The notes beneath the pieces are model-generated. The model was not told the origin of the DNA, ran no database searches, and saw only the letters and a program-made list of their open reading frames with translations. Source: Microbacterium allomyrinae (GTDB lineage: Bacteria > Actinomycetota > Actinomycetes > Actinomycetales > Microbacteriaceae). From it: DNA of 64,000 bases. Position numbers and translations under genes: made by a program. Location of the stretch: NCBI RefSeq assembly GCF_020682705.1, contig NZ_JAGTTN010000004.1:186001-250000 (forward strand). Direction: 5' to 3'. Within the stretch, counting starts at the first letter, position 1; each line of letters starts with the position of its first letter. Positions 1 to 9,081 of the stretch are shown here, one piece after another.

Positions 1-604
1 CACCGTTCTCAGGCACATCCCCACGCTCGACCGGAACCTCGGGAACCTCGGGAAGGTCGGAGAAGAGCAGTTCGAGTTCGGCGTCCGTCGGAACGTGCAC
101 GGCCTTCGCGGCTGCCAGGAGATCCGCGGGCGAAGCGTCGTTCGTCCCGGTCACGCGGATCAATACACCGTCTGCGACCGCGATGTACTCGTGGACGATG
201 CCGCCAGATCGGTGCCAGATGCCACCCTCGTCGGTGCACGTCACCCCTTCGTCGGGTGCTTCCCACAGCGGCGTCTCCACGCACGACGCCGCCGTCATTT
301 CGCCGCTATCGGTGCGGATGGTCACCATCGCCCCTGTGGTCTCGTTGAACCAGGTCGCCGACATCCCGTCAGCGGCACCCGTCCCGACGGACTGCGGCGC
401 CAGATCGTAGCCGTCCACCTCGGTTGTGTACACGAGTTCGGGCGCGATGCCGACGGCGCTCGCGCGCTCAGCGATCGACTCCGGGTCAGCGGCCCCCCTG
501 CCCGGCGCCCCCGATGCGCATCCGCCGAGCGACACGGTGACGAGTGCGATGAGGACACTCACGGCCGCTGGAGCTCCCGCGCGGAGTGGGTGTGTTCGAG
601 CCAT
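1..604 (-). CDS. Putative lipoprotein, 3' end beyond window
   Basis: Reading leftward from the ATG at 604, the frame stays open to base 1, so at least 201 residues are visible and the C-terminus is missing. The N-terminus is a lipoprotein signal peptide: a basic start, a hydrophobic stretch and a lipobox ending L-G-G-C with the lipidated Cys at about residue 29. This predicts an exported protein anchored to the outer face of the membrane. The mature part is acidic, has two further Cys about 14 residues apart and no enzyme motif I recognise. It is divergent from the DNA polymerase IV gene. Function unknown. Confidence 0.7.
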   Translation of the reverse strand, partial: MARTHPLRAGAPAAVSVLIALVTVSLGGCASGAPGRGAADPESIAERASAVGIAPELVYTTEVDGYDLAPQSVGTGAADGMSATWFNETTGAMVTIRTDSGEMTAASCVETPLWEAPDEGVTCTDEGGIWHRSGGIVHEYIAVADGVLIRVTGTNDASPADLLAAAKAVHVPTDAELELLFSDLPEVPEVPVERGDVPENG

Positions 605-717
605 GAGAGCATCCTTCCGCAGCCGCAGGGCCTGCGCACGCATCCAGTCCGCAGCGAGCGGCCCATGTCCCCGGTGCGTGCGACGATCCGCAGGACGGAT
701 GATCGGCGGGAGGCGCG

Positions 718-1914
718 ATGCGGGGCGAGGCGACCGTGCTGCACGCCGATCTCGATGCGTTCTACGCCTCGGTCGAGCAGCGCGACGCGCCTGCGCTGCA
801 GGCCCGGCCCGTGATCGTCGGCGGGGGCGTGGTGCTGGCGGCAAGTTACGAGGCGAAGGCCCGCGGGGTGCGCACCGCGATGGGCGGCCGGCAGGCGCGC
901 GACCTGTGTCCGGACGCGGTGGTCGTCCCGCCGCGAATGGATGCCTACTCGGCGGCCAGCCGAGACGTGTTCGCGATCTTCCGCGATACGACTCCGCTCG
1001 TCGAGGGCCTCTCCATCGACGAGGCGTTTCTGGAGGTCGGGGGTCTCCGACGCATCGCGGGCACACCCGAGCAGGTCGCCGCGCGATTGCGTGAGCGCGT
1101 CCGGGCGGAGGTCGGATTGGCCATCTCGGTCGGGGTGGCGCGGACGAAGTTCCTCGCCAAGGTCGCCAGCGCGGTCAGCAAGCCCGACGGGCTGCTGGTG
1201 GTCGAACCCGACCGGGAGGAAGAGTTCCTGCTGCCGTTGCCCGTCGAGCGGTTGTGGGGCGTGGGCGCCGTCACCGCCGAGAAGCTGCACCGGCTCGGCA
1301 TCCACACGGTCGGGCAGCTGGCCGAGCTCGAGGCCGCGACCGCCGAGCGGCTGCTGGGCAGGGCGACCGGCGCGCACCTGCACGCGCTGGCCCGGCTGCG
1401 TGATCCGCGCCCGGTCGACACCACGCGCCGCCGCGGGTCCATCGGCTCACAGCGCGCGCTTGGCAACCGTCCACGCTCGGTCGACGAACTCGATCTCATC
1501 CTGACCCAGATCATGGATCGGCTCGCCCGCCGCCTCCGCGACAAGGAGCGTGTGTGCCGCACGCTCGTGCTGCGCCTCCGTTACGGCGACTATGCGAAGG
1601 CCACCCGATCCCGCTCGCTCCGCATCGCGACCGACCGGACGGCCGTGCTGCTCGCCGTCGCGCGCGGGCTTCTCGCGGCGTCACAACCCGAGATCGCACA
1701 GCGCGGCATCACTCTGATCGGAGTGTCGCTGTCGCAGCTGGCGCGCGCCGACAGCGTCCCGCCCGAACTGCCGATCGACGGGGACGACGGGTTGCGCCTC
1801 GACACCGTGCTCGACGCGGTGCGCGACCGCTTCGGCACGGCATCGGTTGGCCGGGCCGCGCAACTCGGTCGCGATCCGGGCTGGTCGACGCCGCTGCTTC
1901 CGGAACACGAGTGA
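718..1914 (+). CDS. dinB: DNA polymerase IV (Y-family, translesion)
   Basis: Error-prone Y-family polymerase that extends primers across damaged or mismatched template. The N-terminal palm motif LHADLDAFYASVEQ carries the first metal-binding Asp (about residue 11) and the aromatic steric gate. The second motif SIDEAFLEV supplies Asp101 and Glu102. The thumb and little-finger regions follow, giving 398 residues, slightly longer than the roughly 350-residue E. coli enzyme. The ATG at 718 has a GGGAGG Shine-Dalgarno about 6 bases upstream. No obvious C-terminal beta-clamp peptide is visible. A second dinB elsewhere in the genome is common in Actinobacteria but cannot be judged here. Confidence 0.95.
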   Translation: MRGEATVLHADLDAFYASVEQRDAPALQARPVIVGGGVVLAASYEAKARGVRTAMGGRQARDLCPDAVVVPPRMDAYSAASRDVFAIFRDTTPLVEGLSIDEAFLEVGGLRRIAGTPEQVAARLRERVRAEVGLAISVGVARTKFLAKVASAVSKPDGLLVVEPDREEEFLLPLPVERLWGVGAVTAEKLHRLGIHTVGQLAELEAATAERLLGRATGAHLHALARLRDPRPVDTTRRRGSIGSQRALGNRPRSVDELDLILTQIMDRLARRLRDKERVCRTLVLRLRYGDYAKATRSRSLRIATDRTAVLLAVARGLLAASQPEIAQRGITLIGVSLSQLARADSVPPELPIDGDDGLRLDTVLDAVRDRFGTASVGRAAQLGRDPGWSTPLLPEHE

Positions 1915-1965
1915 CGAACGCGGTCACCCGGTGGCGATGTCGTGGGCCGTGCGTACCCTGCTCGC

Positions 1966-2853
1966 ATGCCGGAGCGAGTCGAACTGTGGTGGGCACGCCG
2001 CCAGTTCTCCCGAGGCGCGGATGTCCCGTACCCGGTCGGGAACTACCGGGACGCGTGGGCATCCTTCCCCGCCCTCATCCGTCAGTATCACCCGGAGCTC
2101 AACGCCGGCATCGTCCTGAGCCAGATTCCTCCGGCGGCCGACGTGCTGCTGCTGTGGCAGTGCGAAGCCGGCCACAAGTTCGCCGCCACACCCGACGAGC
2201 AGCGCAACCGACCCGGCCGCGAACGCCGCCGCTCCGCCTGGTGTCCCGACTGCGCGGAGCTTGCCCGTCCCGCCCGGGCACTGCCGATGCGGGACGTGGT
2301 GACGCTTCCCGGCGCCTCCGTCCCCGCCGCTGTCGCGAACCCGATCGGACGCACGGTTCTGCGGCCGAGACAGCCGAAGCGGAAGCTGCAACTGTGTCCG
2401 AAGACACCCGACCTGCCCGTCGGGGAGTCGTTCCTCTCGGGCTGCGCCCCCCGGCCTGCGTCTGCGATCGAGGCGCAGCTGCGCGCCGACCTGTTCGCGC
2501 GCCTGTCGGTGACGCCGGCGCTGAACGCCGTGCGGGTCGCGCGACCGTTCTTCGATCACGTGGAGGTGTGGCCGGACATCCTGCTCCCCGAGCTGCGTAT
2601 CGCGATCGAGTACGACAGCACCGGCCGGCACGGTCTGGAGCACGTCGGCAGGCGCGCGGACGCAGATCGCCGCAAGGACCGGGCCCTGCGCTCTGCGCGA
2701 TGGGAGGTGATCCGGATCCGCACCGGGAAGCTCGAACCGCTCGGCCCCTACGATCTGCAGATGTCGGCGTGGAGCCGGAAGGGGCTCGGGTCTCTCATCG
2801 ACACGCTCAGAGACATTCGCGGTCCGCTGCTCGTCGACCCGTACCTCGCCTGA
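1966..2853 (+). CDS. Zinc-ribbon protein with PD-(D/E)XK-like C-terminus
   Basis: Predicted 295-residue protein. The central part has a treble-clef-like pair (WQCEAGHKF, then WCPDC about 30 residues later), as in the zinc-ribbon repeats of actinobacterial DUF4379-type proteins. The last third contains a hydrophobic strand with Asp (WPDILLPELRIAIEYD) followed by H, D and K/R residues and a final strand (WEVIRIRTG). This layout resembles the Vsr/PD-(D/E)XK endonuclease fold. ATG 1966 is preferred over the in-frame GTG at 1942. It follows dinB by 51 bases on the same strand, so a DNA-related role is plausible, but the substrate is unknown and nuclease activity is inference. Confidence 0.7.
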   Translation: MPERVELWWARRQFSRGADVPYPVGNYRDAWASFPALIRQYHPELNAGIVLSQIPPAADVLLLWQCEAGHKFAATPDEQRNRPGRERRRSAWCPDCAELARPARALPMRDVVTLPGASVPAAVANPIGRTVLRPRQPKRKLQLCPKTPDLPVGESFLSGCAPRPASAIEAQLRADLFARLSVTPALNAVRVARPFFDHVEVWPDILLPELRIAIEYDSTGRHGLEHVGRRADADRRKDRALRSARWEVIRIRTGKLEPLGPYDLQMSAWSRKGLGSLIDTLRDIRGPLLVDPYLA

Positions 2854-3109
2854 GTCGCACCCGAACGCCTTAGGCGTGGCGGACGAGCTACTCGGCGATG
2901 CGCTTCCCCTCGCCTCGACTCTCGACCACCCTCAGGGGCGAGCTTCAGCGAAGCATCCAGCAGAGGTGCGAGAATCGTGCGGCCGGTGGCGGCACTCGGT
3001 CCGTTCCTCTGTGGGCGACGGATGCCGATGAACGGGAATCCTCGATCGTCCCATGAACTCGGGTGGTCGGGGTCGCGCCAGGGGCGGGACGGTGCCCTGT
3101 CAGAGCGAG

Positions 3110-3589
3110 CTAATCGTCGCCGAGGCCCGCGAGGTCGTCCATCGCGCTACGGGCACGCTCGATTGCAGTCCGTTCAGCGAGGTCTGGATCACGAGCGCGA
3201 ATCGCCTCGAGCGTGCTCCGATGGCTGTCCCACCGGCTCCTACCGAAGGTGGGATCCTCCCGTAGACGACGCAGTGACCGCTCCTGACGCTCGATACTCG
3301 ATAGAGCTCGGGTCTGCTCGAAGATCCGGATCAGTACCGGGTTGTGTGTGCTAGCCAGGACCGCGGAGTTGAACTCCTGAACGCGGGCGTACAGCTGTTC
3401 GGGGTGTCCATCGATTGGCAGGTCTTCGGCAACCCGGGCGTTGTACAGCCGGCTCTGATCCTCAGCAGACTCCAACAGGTGGACGAGACTGGCCAGATCC
3501 TCTTCGCTGGTGTCCTTCGAAGACATCGAGGCGTTCCACACCCTGGCCTCGAGGTCGCGGGAGATGGGATCCTCGGGCGCGTCCTGCAT
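3110..3589 (-). pseudogene. Truncated GntR-family regulator, FCD domain only
   Basis: The 159-residue frame matches the C-terminal FCD ligand-binding domain of FadR-type GntR regulators: a first helix with LEARV, a central FNSAVLASTHNPVL segment, and a final helix with SHRSTLEAIRARDPDLAE containing the usual metal-site His. The N-terminal winged helix that binds DNA is absent. Homology breaks off close to the ATG at 3589, exactly where a CitE fragment starts on the other strand, so this is best read as a remnant cut by a deletion or rearrangement. No Shine-Dalgarno is evident. A stand-alone FCD protein is possible but less likely. Confidence 0.6.
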
Positions 3590-3800
3590 TCATCCTCGTC
3601 AGGTCGCGGTGCTGAACCAGGCATTCAGTCCCTCTCGCGAAGAGGTGGAGTCCGCACGCCGTGTGGTGACGGCGTACGAGGAGGCCGCCCTGGACGGTCG
3701 AGGGTCCATGATGCTCGGCAGCCTCTTCATCGACAACGCCAACTACCAGTACGCCAAACGGCTGCTCGCGCGGTCTGACGCGGCCCGCCTCACGAAATGA
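3585..3800 (+). pseudogene. C-terminal fragment of HpcH/HpaI (CitE-like) lyase
   Basis: From the codon at 3585 the frame reads CIHPRQVAVLNQAFSPS and continues for about 70 residues. This is the conserved C-terminal section of CitE/HpcH/HpaI aldolases, where the CIHPxQ motif lies near the active site. The window's intact homologue at 27937-28776 has the same motif. The N-terminal barrel with the metal-binding Glu and Asp is missing, and the open frame upstream of 3585 (to 3510) is only the complement of the GntR remnant. The stop overlaps the ATG of the downstream TetR gene (ATGA), which suggests the intact gene once formed an operon with it. Confidence 0.7.
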
Positions 3801-4504
3801 GGACGTCTCCGGTCCCACGCCCGAGCGCTTCTTCCGACATCGTGTCGAGACGCGTGCCTGTGGCCAGGGCCCGGGTGGCGACGGCGTTGCGGATCGCGTT
3901 GTCATCCGAGTCGCTCGGTCCGGAGTTGATCGCTGACGTGTGTCGGCAGCTGAGGGTTACGCCCGCCGAGTATCGGACCCTCTTCCGCTCGACGGATGAC
4001 CTCATGGACGTGGTCAACGCTCAGTTGGTGGAGGAATGTGCGCGGCGGTTGGCTCGGGTCGTCACAGACTTCTCCGTGCCCGCGGATGCCCTTGAAGCGA
4101 TGGCGGCTGCGGCCCGGATGCTGGCGAGTGCGCGTCCTCTGGACCGGGGGAGCATTCTCATCAGGGCCGAGCGGCGGCTTCAATCATTGCGGAGTGCTCA
4201 CACCGGCGAGGCGGTGGTTCACGCGGAGCGTGAGTTCCAGCTGGCTGTCGAAGAGACTCTCGTCGCGTTGATGGACAAACTAGGGCGCCCTTTCGTGTGG
4301 GAACCCCGTCTCGCGGTCCGGGTGGTGCTCGACACCTACGAGCGATCGTTCGAGTCGTGGCTGCTCCGCGGCGGGAGCGAGGCGGATTTCGTTGCCTCGT
4401 CGTTCGTTCACACCACGCTTCCCCACCTGCTGGAGGAACTGAGCACCAGGCGTCCAGCGGAGGACCCGGCTCGGACAGAGAAGCAGTCGACTGGCTTCGT
4501 CTGA
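3797..4504 (+). CDS. TetR/AcrR-family transcriptional regulator
   Basis: 235-residue protein with an N-terminal TetR-type helix-turn-helix at about residues 24-70 (SLGPELIADVCRQLRVTPAEY, then a Phe-Arg-Ser turn) and a mostly helical C-terminal ligand-binding domain. It would act as a dimeric DNA-binding repressor. Its ATG overlaps the stop of the truncated CitE fragment, so its original promoter and partner gene may be lost. The sensor domain is too divergent to name a ligand. The HTH is recognisable but weaker than in typical TetR proteins. Confidence 0.65.
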   Translation: MRTSPVPRPSASSDIVSRRVPVARARVATALRIALSSESLGPELIADVCRQLRVTPAEYRTLFRSTDDLMDVVNAQLVEECARRLARVVTDFSVPADALEAMAAAARMLASARPLDRGSILIRAERRLQSLRSAHTGEAVVHAEREFQLAVEETLVALMDKLGRPFVWEPRLAVRVVLDTYERSFESWLLRGGSEADFVASSFVHTTLPHLLEELSTRRPAEDPARTEKQSTGFV

Positions 4505-4522
4505 CCGATCGTGCGCGGGCCA

Positions 4523-4672
4523 GAAGACGACCTGCGTCGCGTCGTGCCACAGCTCGCATCCGCGACACTTCTCCGCCGCACCGCGGAGCTCATCGAGGTC
4601 CGCTCCCGCGGGCACCCATTCTTCTGCGCCCGGACGCTCCTCGTTCTTCGTCAGCTTCGTCAGCTTCGCCAT
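4523..4672 (-). pseudogene. 5' remnant of UdgX-type uracil-DNA glycosylase
   Basis: The frame from ATG 4672 gives about 50 residues matching the N-terminus of UdgX/family-4-like uracil-DNA glycosylases: a loop rich in Lys/Thr, DLDELRGAAEKCRGCELW with two of the iron-sulfur Cys, and ATQVVF. After that the glycosylase sequence stops; the expected GEGP...GEQPG section is not present and the frame continues as the complement of the TetR gene. This is therefore the head of a gene whose body has been deleted. The KLTKLTK repeat comes from a tandem 9-base repeat at about 4650-4668. The rest of 4505-4861 holds nothing else I recognise. Confidence 0.65.
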
Positions 4673-4861
4673 GCGAAGACGCTAGGACTCGTGTCGCTGC
4701 ACGCCCACCCCCTTGCGCCGGAACGGCCCACCCGCTCCAGCACTCCGTATCCGGCGGCTTCATCAGCCCCAGCTGAGGGGGCTGTCAACCCCCTTGGGTG
4801 ACGTGGCGGGATCGCTTCGAATGGGTCGGATACGTGCAAGCGCGAGCTGAGGAGCATTTCC

Positions 4862-5323
4862 ATGGTGCAGATCATCGAGACCATCGACGTCGACGTGCCG
4901 GTCGCTGTCGCCTACAACCAGTGGACGCAGTTCGAGAGCTTTCCCGAGTTCCTCGACGAGGTGGAGTCGATCACGCAACTCGACGACACCCACACCCACT
5001 GGAAGGTCAAGGTCGGCGGAGTGGAACGAGAGTTCGACGCCGTGATCACCGAGCAGCACGCTGATGAGCGAGTGGCCTGGACCAGCGTCTCAGGCGATAC
5101 GAGCCACGCCGGCGTGGTCACCTTCCACCGGTTGGACGACGAATCGAGTCGGGTGACCGTGCAGATCGACTGGGAACCGGAGGGTCTCCTCGAACGGGCT
5201 GGTGCCCTGGTAGGCGCGGGCTCTCACGCCGTGCAGGCCGATCTGAAGAACTTCAAGCAGTTCATCGAGAACCGTGGGGCCGCCACGGGCGCCTGGCGTG
5301 GCGATATCGATGCGCAGGCCTGA
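4862..5323 (+). CDS. SRPBCC / polyketide cyclase-like protein
   Basis: 153-residue protein of the START/Bet v1 (SRPBCC) superfamily, coenzyme-Q-binding/cyclase type. It begins with the usual ETIDVDVPVAVAYNQWTQFE pattern (strand, then the helix lining the cavity), has a central beta-sheet with ITEQHADERVAW, and ends in a long amphipathic helix before an Ala-rich tail. Such proteins bind hydrophobic ligands; many actinobacterial copies are stress-associated and their ligand is unknown. A GAGGAG Shine-Dalgarno lies 8-10 bases before the ATG. It is followed after 47 bases by a small acidic protein gene on the same strand. Confidence 0.8.
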   Translation: MVQIIETIDVDVPVAVAYNQWTQFESFPEFLDEVESITQLDDTHTHWKVKVGGVEREFDAVITEQHADERVAWTSVSGDTSHAGVVTFHRLDDESSRVTVQIDWEPEGLLERAGALVGAGSHAVQADLKNFKQFIENRGAATGAWRGDIDAQA

Positions 5324-5370
5324 GACGTCGCCGTGCGGATCCACGCCACCTGGATGATTGAGAGGACAAC

Positions 5371-5604
5371 ATGACCGACGCATCACGGCCCACGGATGAC
5401 GACGGCGCAACGCCCCGAAGCGATGGTGTCCCGCCCCCGGATCTCGCTGCGAGTTTCGACGAGCGCCAACCCGAGAGCCAGGGGAGCAGTCCGCTCGACG
5501 CCGAGCTGGGAGAGGACGGGCAAGGCGACATTCTCGCCGAGGATGAACCCGCTACCTCGGATGACGACGCTCCCGACGACCTGCGCGTGGAGGATCTGCC
5601 GTGA
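5371..5604 (+). CDS. Small acidic low-complexity protein
   Basis: 77-residue protein, extremely rich in Asp, Glu, Pro and Ser, with no predicted membrane segment or Cys. It is probably disordered. The AGAGGACA sequence 5-12 bases ahead of the ATG is a usable Shine-Dalgarno, and it sits directly behind the SRPBCC gene with which it may be cotranscribed. I recognise no family. Coding status rests on the ribosome-binding site and G/C-biased third positions. Confidence 0.5.
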   Translation: MTDASRPTDDDGATPRSDGVPPPDLAASFDERQPESQGSSPLDAELGEDGQGDILAEDEPATSDDDAPDDLRVEDLP

Positions 5605-5725
5605 GCACGAGCTGAAGAACGCGCATCGAAGCGGGAAGAGGATGCGTCCTCACCCGGGGTGCGGGAGCGAGCCTTCGTCCCGCGCGAGCGCTGTCGCTGC
5701 ACCGGTCGCTCTATGAGCTGCGCCC

Positions 5726-8700
5726 TCAGCCACGGACGTCTGAGAGCGCGACCTTCGGCTTCGCCCACGAACGGCCCTGGGTGTCTTTGAGGATGTCGTA
5801 CTCGACGTCGACGTGCGGCTCGATCGCGCTGTACTTGTCGTTCGGGGCGCCGATGATGAGCTGGAAGCCGAGCCCGCGCCACGCGCCGATCGCCCGCTTC
5901 GTGAAATGCGCGTCGGCCTTGATGAGAGCCTCGTCGAGGAAGACCGGCGCGTACCGGGGGCGCTCGGCGCCGGCATCACCCAGCTGGTAGCGCAGTGCCG
6001 CTCCGACGATGAAGGCGATCAGCTCCTGGGACTCGCCGCCGGACTTCTCCCCGATGTGGTCGTAGAGCGCGACATGCTGCGCGGTGCCCGCGTGAACGCG
6101 CTCCGCGCTGACCCGCACGTGGTTGCGCACGTCGATGAGCTCGGCGAAGTCCGGAGCGCTGCGGCGGAGGCGATTGATCAGGCGCGACATCCGGTGATAC
6201 GCGCGTTCGCGCTCTTCGTCGGTCGCCGCGGCTTCGATCAGCTTGCGGACCTCGCGCAGTTCTCGCCGGAAGCGCCGCCGCACCTCGGACTGGTTCTCGC
6301 GCGGCGTGATCTGCAGCCGGTGGTCGTCATCGTAGAACGGGAGGTCCCTCATGATCACGTTGATCGGTTCGATGCGGTCCCTGATCTCGCGGAGCGAGCG
6401 ACCCAGCGTCGAGTCGAGGTTGGTGAGGTCGTTGCCCGACAGCTTGAGCAGGCTGTCGCGCCATTCCGTCTCGAGCTCGTGCAGCCCACTGGTCTCGAGG
6501 TCGGCGAGGATGCGCTCGAAGTCGCCGAGCGAATGGTCCGGATCGGCGAGCAGGTTCGGGTTGGGCCACCGATCGAGGAACCCGGTCAGTGTCCGCCGCA
6601 GACCCTCTCGCTGCTCCCCGACGGCTTCCTGCGCCGCGCGCTGATCCTCGCTGAAACGTCGCGACGCCGAGTCCAGGGCAGCGTCGAAGCGAGCCAGCTC
6701 CTGTGCGCGCCTCGACGCGCCGGTGGGGTCGGGGGCGAGGAACAGCGTGTCGAGGTATGTCGTCTGCCCGTCGGTCAGCGCACGTCCGGCATCTTCCGCC
6801 GACTCGAGCACGATCTGGGCGGCGTCGACGTCATCGGTGGTGGCGGCCCACGCGTCGGCGAGGCGCTGCCGCTCCGCCTTGGCGCTGCCGATCCCCTCGC
6901 GCAGGACGGCGGCCTCGCTCCGCTTCTGGTCGATCCGCGACTGGATGCCGGCGATCTCGGGGTTCTCGGCGGTGACGTTCTCGACGATCGCCGTCCAGCG
7001 TTCGCGCTCGCGTTCGAGGGCGGCGACGTCGACCTGGTCCCACGTCAGGGACTGGATCTTCCCGTACGCGATGAGCCGCGCGTCGAAGGCGTCGAGCTCG
7101 GCGACGGCGTTCGCGGCATCCGCGCGGGCGCCTTCCAGCTCGGTACGCGCGGCACCGAGCTGCACGTCGAGTTCCCCGAGGCGGCGGTGGGTCGAGAATC
7201 CGAGGACGTTGCCCCGATCGTGCCCGCCGTGCGCGCCGCGCGAGCCGTGAGAGATCTGCCCGGCGATCGTGAGCGCCATCCGATGAGCCGACAGCTCGGC
7301 CGTCGTGTCGACGCAGACATAGCCGAATCGTCGGTCCAGCTCGTCCTGCAGCCACCCGGTGAAGGGCGTGCTCTTGTAGTCCAGCCGTCCCGGGAGCGTC
7401 TGCGGGTCACCGGCACCGGATTCGGGAAGGCCGGTGCGCACGCCCTCGTAGCGGAGCCGATCACCGGAGCGGACGGCGTCGATCGCGGTGCGGAACGCCG
7501 GAAGCAGCTCGACGTCGATGAGCAGCGTGGTGGCGAAGCCGCCGAGCGAGAGGTTGAAGGCCTCGCGCCAGGGCTCGAACTCGGTGCGCACTTCGATGAG
7601 CTCGCCGACGAAAGGCAGATCGGCGGTGGCGAGTCCGGCGGCGCGAGCAAGCAACTCCCGGGAACGGCGGAGCCGGGCCGGGATGTTGTCGTCTCGACCT
7701 TCTGCATCGCGACGCTCGGCCTCGAGTTCGCTCAGGCGCGTCGCCAGGATGTTCCTCGCGCCGATAGCCTCGCCGTGCGCTTCGCGGAGCGTGGCCTTCG
7801 TGCCGGGATCGGCGAGCGCGCGGCGGGCTCGGTCCACCAGTGCCTCGAAGGCCTGCGCCGAGTCGACCTCCACCTGCAGGACGCCCAGCGCATCGTCGAG
7901 CTTCTCGCGTTCGCGCGCCACGTTCGTGAGCCGGTGCTCGAGTCCGCGCAGCTCCCGGTGTGCGACCTCGAGCCGGTCGCCGCCCGCGGCGCGCAGCACC
8001 TCGCCGAGACCCTCTCGTTCCAGGTCGGCGGCCTCCGCGAGCGCCTGCTTCTCGCGAACCGTCGCTTCGGCGGTGTGGGTTCCGGCCTGAAGCTCGGCCT
8101 CGACATCGCGCAGCAGATCGAGGCGGCGGGATGCCCGCCAGAGCGTGGCCAGGGAGTCCGGCTCGGTGAAACGGCCGATCTCGTCGAGGAGACGCAACCG
8201 CTCGGCGGACTCCTCGATCCGCGCGCGTGCCGACCGGATCGGCTCCAGTGCGCGCACCTGCTGCTGTGCCGTCAGCATCCGGCCGCGGGTGCTCTCCAGG
8301 CCGTCGAAGTGTGCCACGACAGCGTCGGCGGTCGCCAGTGACTCGGGCTCCTCGAGCACCATGCGCTTGTAGAGGTCATCGACGGTGGTGATCTGCTGCC
8401 CGGCCTGGATGCGGGCGAGCAGGCTCATGGCCTTGGTGCCGGCGCCGGCCGCACCGATGCCGAGCACGGTGTGCAGGCGTGCCGAGAACTCGCGGTCGGT
8501 GGCGACGGTGTCGAGTCCGGTGCTCCTCACCGCAGCATCCGCGAGCCGCTGCGCCGCAGCCGCTTGGAGCGAGCTCAGATCGAACGGACCGTAGACCGTC
8601 GCGCGAACCCGCACGGTGTCTTCCACCAGGCGCGCGGCCGCCGGGATGTACCAGGCACGCACGGCCGTGAAGCAGGAGCCGTCGTGGTCGAGCCAGGTCA

Positions 8701-9079
8701 TCGAGATGGCCGTCCACGTATCGGTGCCGTCGCCACGCAGCACCGTCAGCTTCGTGCCGTCCTCGGTGCGGGTCTCGTCCGTCTTCCCTCGCCCGTAGGA
8801 GAGGATGTTGCGCTGCTCCAGTCCGCGCGGCCGCCCGACGACAGCGCCGTTGGAGGCGCCGTTGAACGGCGTCGTATGCGGCATCATGAGCGCGACGTAG
8901 GCATCCATGAGCGTCGATTTGCCCGAGCCGGAGCCGCCGCACAGCAGCGTGGCGGTGGGCGAGAAGCGCACTCGGTGCGCTCCGTCGTAGCCGCCCCAGT
9001 TGACCAGCTGGAGTTCATCGGCCACCCATTGCTGTCCGCGAGAAGCGGCGGGGATGAGGCCGAAGAGGGTGTCGAGCAT
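5726..9079 (-). CDS. jetC: JetC/MksB-type SMC-like ATPase
   Basis: MukB/MksB-like SMC ATPase of about 1117 residues. The N-terminal ATPase half has Walker A GGSGSGKST at about residues 48-56. Long heptad-rich coiled coils run from about 270 to 950 around a central hinge-like globular section. The C-terminal half has the ABC signature IGEKSGGESQE at about 1009-1018 and Walker B VFLDEAL at about 1046-1052. In Wadjet (JetABCD, also MksBEFG) this motor extrudes DNA loops on small circular plasmids. ATG 9079 is preferred; an in-frame GTG at 9085 overlaps the jetB stop. The longer open frame up to 9628 runs through jetB and is not coding. Downstream, no JetD-like gene follows. Confidence 0.9.
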   Translation of the reverse strand: MLDTLFGLIPAASRGQQWVADELQLVNWGGYDGAHRVRFSPTATLLCGGSGSGKSTLMDAYVALMMPHTTPFNGASNGAVVGRPRGLEQRNILSYGRGKTDETRTEDGTKLTVLRGDGTDTWTAISMTWLDHDGSCFTAVRAWYIPAAARLVEDTVRVRATVYGPFDLSSLQAAAAQRLADAAVRSTGLDTVATDREFSARLHTVLGIGAAGAGTKAMSLLARIQAGQQITTVDDLYKRMVLEEPESLATADAVVAHFDGLESTRGRMLTAQQQVRALEPIRSARARIEESAERLRLLDEIGRFTEPDSLATLWRASRRLDLLRDVEAELQAGTHTAEATVREKQALAEAADLEREGLGEVLRAAGGDRLEVAHRELRGLEHRLTNVAREREKLDDALGVLQVEVDSAQAFEALVDRARRALADPGTKATLREAHGEAIGARNILATRLSELEAERRDAEGRDDNIPARLRRSRELLARAAGLATADLPFVGELIEVRTEFEPWREAFNLSLGGFATTLLIDVELLPAFRTAIDAVRSGDRLRYEGVRTGLPESGAGDPQTLPGRLDYKSTPFTGWLQDELDRRFGYVCVDTTAELSAHRMALTIAGQISHGSRGAHGGHDRGNVLGFSTHRRLGELDVQLGAARTELEGARADAANAVAELDAFDARLIAYGKIQSLTWDQVDVAALERERERWTAIVENVTAENPEIAGIQSRIDQKRSEAAVLREGIGSAKAERQRLADAWAATTDDVDAAQIVLESAEDAGRALTDGQTTYLDTLFLAPDPTGASRRAQELARFDAALDSASRRFSEDQRAAQEAVGEQREGLRRTLTGFLDRWPNPNLLADPDHSLGDFERILADLETSGLHELETEWRDSLLKLSGNDLTNLDSTLGRSLREIRDRIEPINVIMRDLPFYDDDHRLQITPRENQSEVRRRFRRELREVRKLIEAAATDEERERAYHRMSRLINRLRRSAPDFAELIDVRNHVRVSAERVHAGTAQHVALYDHIGEKSGGESQELIAFIVGAALRYQLGDAGAERPRYAPVFLDEALIKADAHFTKRAIGAWRGLGFQLIIGAPNDKYSAIEPHVDVEYDILKDTQGRSWAKPKVALSDVRG

Positions 9080-9081
9080 GG

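Noticed and set aside
2865..2877. Inverted repeat ACGCCTTAGGCGT after the zinc-ribbon gene as terminator
   Set aside because: Only five base pairs, three-base loop and no T-tract; too weak to call.
5813..8341. 842-codon plus-strand open frame opposite jetC
   Set aside because: It is exactly complementary to the conserved SMC gene; its composition (Arg/Gly/Ala-rich, no domain) is typical of antisense frames in high-G+C DNA.
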